Positions 59,900 to 64,000 of a DNA stretch of 64,000 nt are shown here, in pieces. Origin of the DNA: Flavobacteriaceae bacterium PS02338 (GTDB taxonomy: Bacteria; Bacteroidota; Bacteroidia; Sphingobacteriales; Sphingobacteriaceae); contig JASCOD010000013.1 of assembly GCA_029959615.1 (NCBI GenBank), positions 82,502 through 146,501 of the forward strand, read 5' to 3'. Below the pieces are notes generated by a model. That model was given only the letters and a program-made list of their open reading frames with translations, did no database searches and had not been told where the DNA came from. Within the stretch, counting starts at the first letter, position 1. Each line of letters starts with the position of its first letter. The translations under genes were made by a program, and so were the position numbers.

Positions 59900-60151
59900 G
59901 ATATCGCATTAAATATTACAAGATTTAAAACTGTCCCAATAATTCTATTATTATTTCAAAATTGAGGAATTTATGATAAATATAGGTTATCTAATCTAAA
60001 GTGTTGTTTGATGCTATTTGAAAAATTACCGCCTTATTGACATGAGCATTTGCTTAATTTGTTTTTTAGATAGGTGTAAGTGAAAAATTAGACTTTTACT
60101 TGTTTATATGGCGTTAAGACTTGCCCCAAATACTGGAAAAAAGATGAGAAA

Positions 60152-60637
60152 GTGAAGAATTTAAATGTTATGTATATCAATTATTGGAAAGATTATTTTG
60201 AGCCGTTGTTAAAAATCTCGTTTTGCCTAATTGTTATTTCAATCATTAGGCTTTCTGGCTTAGAAGATTTATTTTTCATTTTATCTAAAAAGTACACTAA
60301 CGCGACAGTCTTGGAAATTACCAAAAAGGAGGGAATTAGAAAGCCTTATCAGGTTAAGGTTAATTATTATAATGGAGATAATGTTATAGATAACTTTGTT
60401 TATGTTGACAAGGGCTTTGTAGAAAGTATTTATCCAGGGAAATCAGCGGAAGTTTTTTATTCGAACTTCATCTGGAGAAATACATACTTTGTTAAATATA
60501 ATCATCCGGGATTATTTATCATACTTTGTCAACTACTAGTTTATTTTGCAGTAGGATTGATAATATACCAAGAATTCAAAGCTGGTAAACTTATTTTAGA
60601 GCGAGATATTAAAAGATTTAAAGATAGTGTGAAATAG
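60152..60637 (+). CDS. Two-helix membrane protein, DUF3592-like
   Basis: The 161-residue product (GTG start; ATG at 60170 is an alternative) has membrane segments at about 20-40 and 128-150, with a small extracytoplasmic beta domain between (YTNATVLEITKKEG to YPGKSAEVFYS). The layout resembles DUF3592 proteins, some of which serve as membrane immunity proteins near polymorphic toxins. That role is only a possibility here. Confidence 0.6.
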   Translation: MKNLNVMYINYWKDYFEPLLKISFCLIVISIIRLSGLEDLFFILSKKYTNATVLEITKKEGIRKPYQVKVNYYNGDNVIDNFVYVDKGFVESIYPGKSAEVFYSNFIWRNTYFVKYNHPGLFIILCQLLVYFAVGLIIYQEFKAGKLILERDIKRFKDSVK

Positions 60638-61258
60638 GACGTGTATGGCTTAAGCGACTTCTATCCCTAACTGGTTTAAGTCTTCCGCAGGGCGACTTAA
60701 ATCCAATGAGGCGAAGACTTTGTCTTGTAATAGCAAGATGAAAGAAAGAATGTTGCAGAAACAAGTAGGGCTGTATTTCGGTCTGGAGACCTTGGTTTTT
60801 AAAATGGATTTAAGTGGTCTTTCAGAACACTTAAACCAGAAGGGGGCTTCGCTGCGCTCTGAATGACAAAATTGCTTAACTCTAACGACATTGAGCGGAC
60901 ACTTGTGCCAGAGGAGCAAAAAAGCCTATGCTTTACGGTAAGCTCCATATTTTTTCAAGTACTTCTCTCAATCTCTGCAAGAATTTTTATTTTTGGAAAA
61001 AAAGATTAATAAAAAGCAAAAGTAAGAAAAACGGTTAAAACCGTTACTATACAATGCTTTATAAAAAAGGAGTCTTAGTTTGGAACTCGGTGTCTGATAG
61101 ATTTTGGGCTTGGAAATACAATGTTAGGTTACTAACTCGTTACCGATTAATGAAGTTATAGTCTTGATTTAACTGTTTATATTTCAGTTGTTTGCACTCT
61201 TTTTTATATTCTCTTGTAACTCAATGTAATTTAATTTTAAACATTAAACATTTGAGTT
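60638..61258. other. Gap holding REPIN copy 2; no gene
   Basis: After the repeat copy comes a short dispersed motif (GCTTCGCTGCGCTCTGAATG, 60847-60866) and AT-rich DNA with a small hairpin AACGGTT / AACCGTT near 61030. No tRNA gene or clear attachment core was seen upstream of the integrase. No gene is supported. Confidence 0.45.
60665..60845. mobile_element. REPIN-like element, copy 2
   Basis: Starts CCCTAACTGGTTTAAGT and ends ACTTAAACCAGAAGGGG, same orientation as copy 1 and differing by a handful of substitutions and one four-base gap. The two direct copies bracket 2.7 kb with the Imm26-like, lipoprotein, TPR and membrane protein genes. Confidence 0.65.
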
Positions 61259-62509
61259 ATGGAACAGACAAAAAAGTCCACGTTCAAACTACTTTTCTAC
61301 TTGAAAAAGAACGAACTGAAAAAGAATGGTAACGCACCAATTATGGCGCGTATCACCATTGATGGGACACCTAAAACTTTAGGAACAAAGTTAGAAATTA
61401 ATCCGAAAAATTGGGATTTGAAATACGGACGGGTTGAGGGTAAAAGTGCCACAGCTTTGAATATTAACCAAAAACTGGATAACATTCGAGGGAGAATCGA
61501 CAAAATTTATGACGATATGCTGAAGCACGAAGGTTTTGCTACAGCCCAAAAAGTAAAGCTGGTATTTTTAGGTGTAGGTGTAATGGATGATGCTATACTG
61601 AAAGTCTTCAACGACCAAAATGAGAATTTTAAAAAACTGGTCGAAAAGGAAGAAAGATCACAAAGCACTTACAATAAGTATATCACAGTCTACAATCATC
61701 TTACAACGTTTATAAAAGAACGCTACCACCGTGATGATATGGCTTTCCGTGAATTAACGGGTGATTTTATCCGTGAATTTGACTTCTATCTTCGTTACGA
61801 CCTAAAGTCTTCACATAATACAGTGTGGGTTTATACAATGCCTGTATTAAGTTTAGTAGAGCTGGCTATTAAGAAAGGCTTAATACGTGATAATCCTTTT
61901 CAGGATTATGAAATCAATATGGAAGAAACCGACCGGGGTTATATCCTTAAAGAAGATGTAGAAAAGCTGATGATGTGCATACCGCCACATCCGAGATACG
62001 AACTTGTAAAAGACCTTTTTATTTTTAGTTGTTTTACCGGCCTTGCTTATGCGGATATTAAAAAATTGACAAGGAATAATATTCAGTCTTTCTTTGACGG
62101 TCATCAATGGATTATCAGCAGGAGAAAAAAATCAGATATTGCTTCCAACGTTCGGTTAATGGAAATTCCAAAACGTATTATAGAAAAGTATATTGGTACT
62201 ACACGTAATGAATTTATCTTTCCGGTTCCTACTAATGTAACCTGCAATAACCACGTTACTAAACTGATTGAAACAGCTGAGATTATCACAGAACAAAAAG
62301 TAACTTTTCACACGGCAAGACACACCTTTGGAACAATGTTTTTGACCGAAGGCGTACCGCTCGAAAGTTTAAGTAAAATGATGGGACATAAAAATATTTC
62401 TACTACACAGATTTATGCTAAGATCACAAGCCAAAAAATCAGCAAGGATATGGATTTAGTTGCACCAAAGTTTCAGGCGATGGAAGAAGCATTTCTTACA
62501 GCCCTCTGA
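61259..62509 (+). CDS. Tyrosine recombinase / integrase (IntDOT-like)
   Basis: Integrates or excises a mobile element. The 416-residue product has the N-terminal arm-type domain seen in Bacteroidota integrases (KSTFKLLFYLKKNELKKNG), a SAM-like core-binding domain (about 105-215) and a catalytic domain with HTARHTFGTMFL, GHKNISTTQIYAKI (Tyr nucleophile). The position of the first catalytic Arg reads FTGLAYADI with Ala, as in integrases related to IntDOT that lack this Arg. It marks one edge of an integrative element. Confidence 0.88.
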   Translation: MEQTKKSTFKLLFYLKKNELKKNGNAPIMARITIDGTPKTLGTKLEINPKNWDLKYGRVEGKSATALNINQKLDNIRGRIDKIYDDMLKHEGFATAQKVKLVFLGVGVMDDAILKVFNDQNENFKKLVEKEERSQSTYNKYITVYNHLTTFIKERYHRDDMAFRELTGDFIREFDFYLRYDLKSSHNTVWVYTMPVLSLVELAIKKGLIRDNPFQDYEINMEETDRGYILKEDVEKLMMCIPPHPRYELVKDLFIFSCFTGLAYADIKKLTRNNIQSFFDGHQWIISRRKKSDIASNVRLMEIPKRIIEKYIGTTRNEFIFPVPTNVTCNNHVTKLIETAEIITEQKVTFHTARHTFGTMFLTEGVPLESLSKMMGHKNISTTQIYAKITSQKISKDMDLVAPKFQAMEEAFLTAL

Positions 62510-62533
62510 TCAGCTTTTATCACTTCAAAACAG

Positions 62534-62562
62534 AGCAGGACCATAATGGTTCTGCTTTTTTT
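62534..62562 (+). terminator. Terminator of the integrase gene
   Basis: AGCAGGACC (62534-62542) pairs with GGTTCTGCT (62548-62556), one G-U pair, loop ATAAT, followed by seven T. It lies 24 bases after the stop. Confidence 0.85.
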
Positions 62563-62633
62563 ATGTCCTTACTTTTTGTAGCCTAAGCACATTTACCTCT
62601 TTCGCACTCTCCTCGCAGTAAAAGAGCTTTTGA

Positions 62634-62765
62634 CTACTTATTGATATAGGAAATTGAAAAACACTTCGCCAATTCATTTCCCTCTTCAATGTTTTTCAAA
62701 TCTCTATCACAGGCTTTCATTGCCTGGTCAATTATCCCATGAAATTTAAGACGGAATATTTCCAT
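62634..62765 (-). CDS. Small hypothetical protein of the integrated element
   Basis: A 43-residue frame from ATG at 62765 to TAG at 62634-62636: MEIFRLKFHGIIDQAMKACD followed by RDLKNIEEGNELAKCFSIS. It is helical with good amphipathic pattern and codon usage like its neighbours. The open frame extends 16 codons further upstream without a stop. I do not recognise it; it may be real or the end of a decayed gene. Confidence 0.35.
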   Translation of the reverse strand: MEIFRLKFHGIIDQAMKACDRDLKNIEEGNELAKCFSISYINK

Positions 62766-63043
62766 AATCAACCGGTAAAAAGGCAGCCAAAGTACGGCGG
62801 TCACCCACGCTCAATCCCACCCAAAAGACTACGGCATAAACGGTTTCCTCCCTAAAGGTACCCTCCAATTATTCCGTTTCCTTTTGGCTTTTCCTCTTGA
62901 CCGCCTTGATAGTCTGCTTTCTTTTTTCCGGTTTTTCTTTTGGAAAAATTTATGCGAAGCGAAGCGGAGCAAACACCAACAGGAAGCAGGAAACGAGAAA
63001 AGCGAACGTAACAAAATGTAAAACTTTTAAAACAGGAACGATT

Positions 63044-63436
63044 ATGAACATCATCGGACGATTGACGAGAGATGCGGAAGTACGCACAACGTCACAAGAC
63101 AAACAAGTAGTAAACTTTTCAGTAGCAACCAACGACAGCTACAAAAACAAGCAGGGCGAACGCATTGAGCAAACCACCTATTTCGACTGCTCTTATTGGA
63201 TTTCTGCAAAGGTAGCCACCCTACTCACAAAAGGCACTTTGGTAGAACTCACAGGACGAGTAAGCACAAGAGCGTGGACAGGCAATGACGGACAGCCGAG
63301 AGCAGGACTGAATTTCCATACCTCAAACATCAAACTGTATGGAGGTAGTAAGAGAACCGAAACCGTACAAGCTACTGTACAAACAGGAAGCAACAGTACA
63401 GCAGGGAAAGGCACAGAAGACGACCTACCATTCTAA
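63044..63436 (+). CDS. ssb: Single-stranded DNA-binding protein
   Basis: Protects ssDNA during replication, repair or conjugative transfer. From ATG at 63044 the product has 130 residues: MNIIGRLTRDAEVRTTSQDK, then the OB-fold strands VVNFSVATNDSYK and ELTGRVSTRAW, and the acidic tip EDDLPF that recruits partners. The longer frame from 62897 adds 49 residues with no family match and is rejected. Together with the integrase and DUF932 it looks like an element-borne copy. Confidence 0.92.
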   Translation: MNIIGRLTRDAEVRTTSQDKQVVNFSVATNDSYKNKQGERIEQTTYFDCSYWISAKVATLLTKGTLVELTGRVSTRAWTGNDGQPRAGLNFHTSNIKLYGGSKRTETVQATVQTGSNSTAGKGTEDDLPF

Positions 63437-63480
63437 CAACAATCATTTAATCATTTTTCAAACTTCAAAATTTTATCAAA

Positions 63481-63891
63481 ATGGCACATAACATTCATTT
63501 CAACGAGAGAACAGGAAAGCACAGTTTCTTTTCAGTACAGCAAAAAGCGTGGCACGGTTTGGGGCAGATTGTCGAACAATACCCAACGAGCGAAGAAGCT
63601 ATCCGACACGCAGGATTAGATTATGAGGTGGTTAAATCCCCACTGTTTACCAAAGGTTCGGGTATTATCGAAACCGCCAACGGTATAGAGATAGGCAGTA
63701 GCGAATTGGAAGTACCTAACTATTTCGCCAACATACGCACCGATAACAATACAGTATTGGGCGTGGTCGGTAAGGATTACCACATTGTACAAAACCGTGA
63801 AGCCTTTAATTTCTTTGATGCTATTGTAGGAGGTGGCGAGGGTATTCTATACGAAACCGCAGGAGCATTGGGCAACGGTTATGGAAAGTAA
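63481..63891 (+). pseudogene. Truncated DUF932 protein
   Basis: The 136-residue frame MAHNIHFNERTGKHSFFSVQ matches the start of DUF932 (phage/plasmid-like TIGR03299) proteins through EGILYETAGALGNG, but then ends GYGK and stop, where intact members continue for well over 100 residues. The DNA diverges near 63880 and a strong inverted repeat follows. It is probably broken by an insertion or deletion. Such genes are usual cargo of conjugative elements next to ssb. Confidence 0.75.
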
Positions 63892-63895
63892 TAGA

Positions 63896-63960
63896 TAATG
63901 TAAAGTGGACTGCGTTATTGTGCTGACTACAGCATTTTTCAGCAATCCTACTTTACATTA
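63896..63960. repeat. Strong inverted repeat at the DUF932 break
   Basis: TAATGTAAAGT (63896-63906) and ACTTTACATTA (63950-63960) are perfect inverted copies, and pairing continues inward with GGA.TGC on both sides. The loop holds another small hairpin TGCTG / CAGCA. It could be the end of an insertion element, a recombination site, or a terminator-like fold; the window ends too soon to tell. Confidence 0.5.
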
Positions 63961-64000
63961 TTTTGCTTAAAAGTTCTTTAACCAGTCTAACAGGCTTTTA

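Noticed and set aside
60920..61258. tRNA gene as attachment site for the integrase
   Set aside because: No cloverleaf or conserved TTCGA-type arm could be found upstream of the integrase.
62897..63043. 49-residue extension of the single-stranded DNA-binding protein
   Set aside because: It would give SSB a hydrophobic head. The internal ATG at 63044 starts the conserved OB fold exactly.

Overview
The window reads as a chromosome segment of a Bacteroidota bacterium, most likely a Pedobacter-like member of the Sphingobacteriaceae. Pointers: promoters of the TTG-N19-TAnnTTTG type typical of this phylum, weak use of Shine-Dalgarno sites, the L36 form without zinc ligands, an IntDOT-like tyrosine recombinase, SpvB/RHS proteins of Bacteroidota style, and AT-rich DNA with many short intergenic repeats. 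The genus is inferred, not proven.

Bases 1-15340 hold the S10-spc-alpha ribosomal protein supercluster in canonical order from rplC to rplQ (rpsJ would lie just outside), with secY, map, infA and rpoA. It is not one unbroken unit: promoters precede rplC and rpsH, a likely one precedes infA, hairpin-plus-T-run terminators lie between rpmD and rplO and between rpsD and rpoA, and several gaps hold foldable leaders. A strong terminator closes it.

Bases 15348-33307 are ordinary housekeeping and accessory genes: a pepE-acetyltransferase pair, a methyltransferase, an L,D-transpeptidase-like exported protein, dnaK, a sugar kinase plus nucleotidyltransferase pair, a D-lactate-dehydrogenase-type flavoprotein/Fe-S oxidoreductase, a Crp/Fnr regulator, a DinB protein, a tiny Lys/Cys protein, ferritin, dnaX (with an A10 slippage site that would give a short gamma form) and an AraC regulator. 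A MITE-like element lies at 29455-29759.

Bases 34072-36434 are a 2.3-kb gene-free repeat island: arrays of heptads (AGGNNNY), two arrays with an exact 11-bp period (invariant TGT or CGA core), and four tandem copies of a 311-bp unit carrying hairpins. Heptads also occur near rpsH, rpsK, dnaX/araC and inside the methyltransferase gene.

Bases 36435-57739 form one tight gene string: a beta-barrel-like secreted protein, a Fn3-like secreted protein, a lipoprotein, a 2196-residue SpvB/PA14 protein, a membrane-anchored protein, a 3113-residue RHS protein with a nuclease-like tip, and a probable immunity protein. This looks like an exported TcB/TcC-like toxin system with its own envelope partners and is the best candidate for an undescribed system. 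It is followed by a relic toxin tail fused to an Imm26-like gene, two copies of a REPIN-like element, and small envelope proteins.

Bases 61259-64000 look like the end of an integrative or conjugative element: a tyrosine recombinase, a single-strand DNA-binding protein and a DUF932 gene cut short by foreign sequence with a strong inverted repeat.
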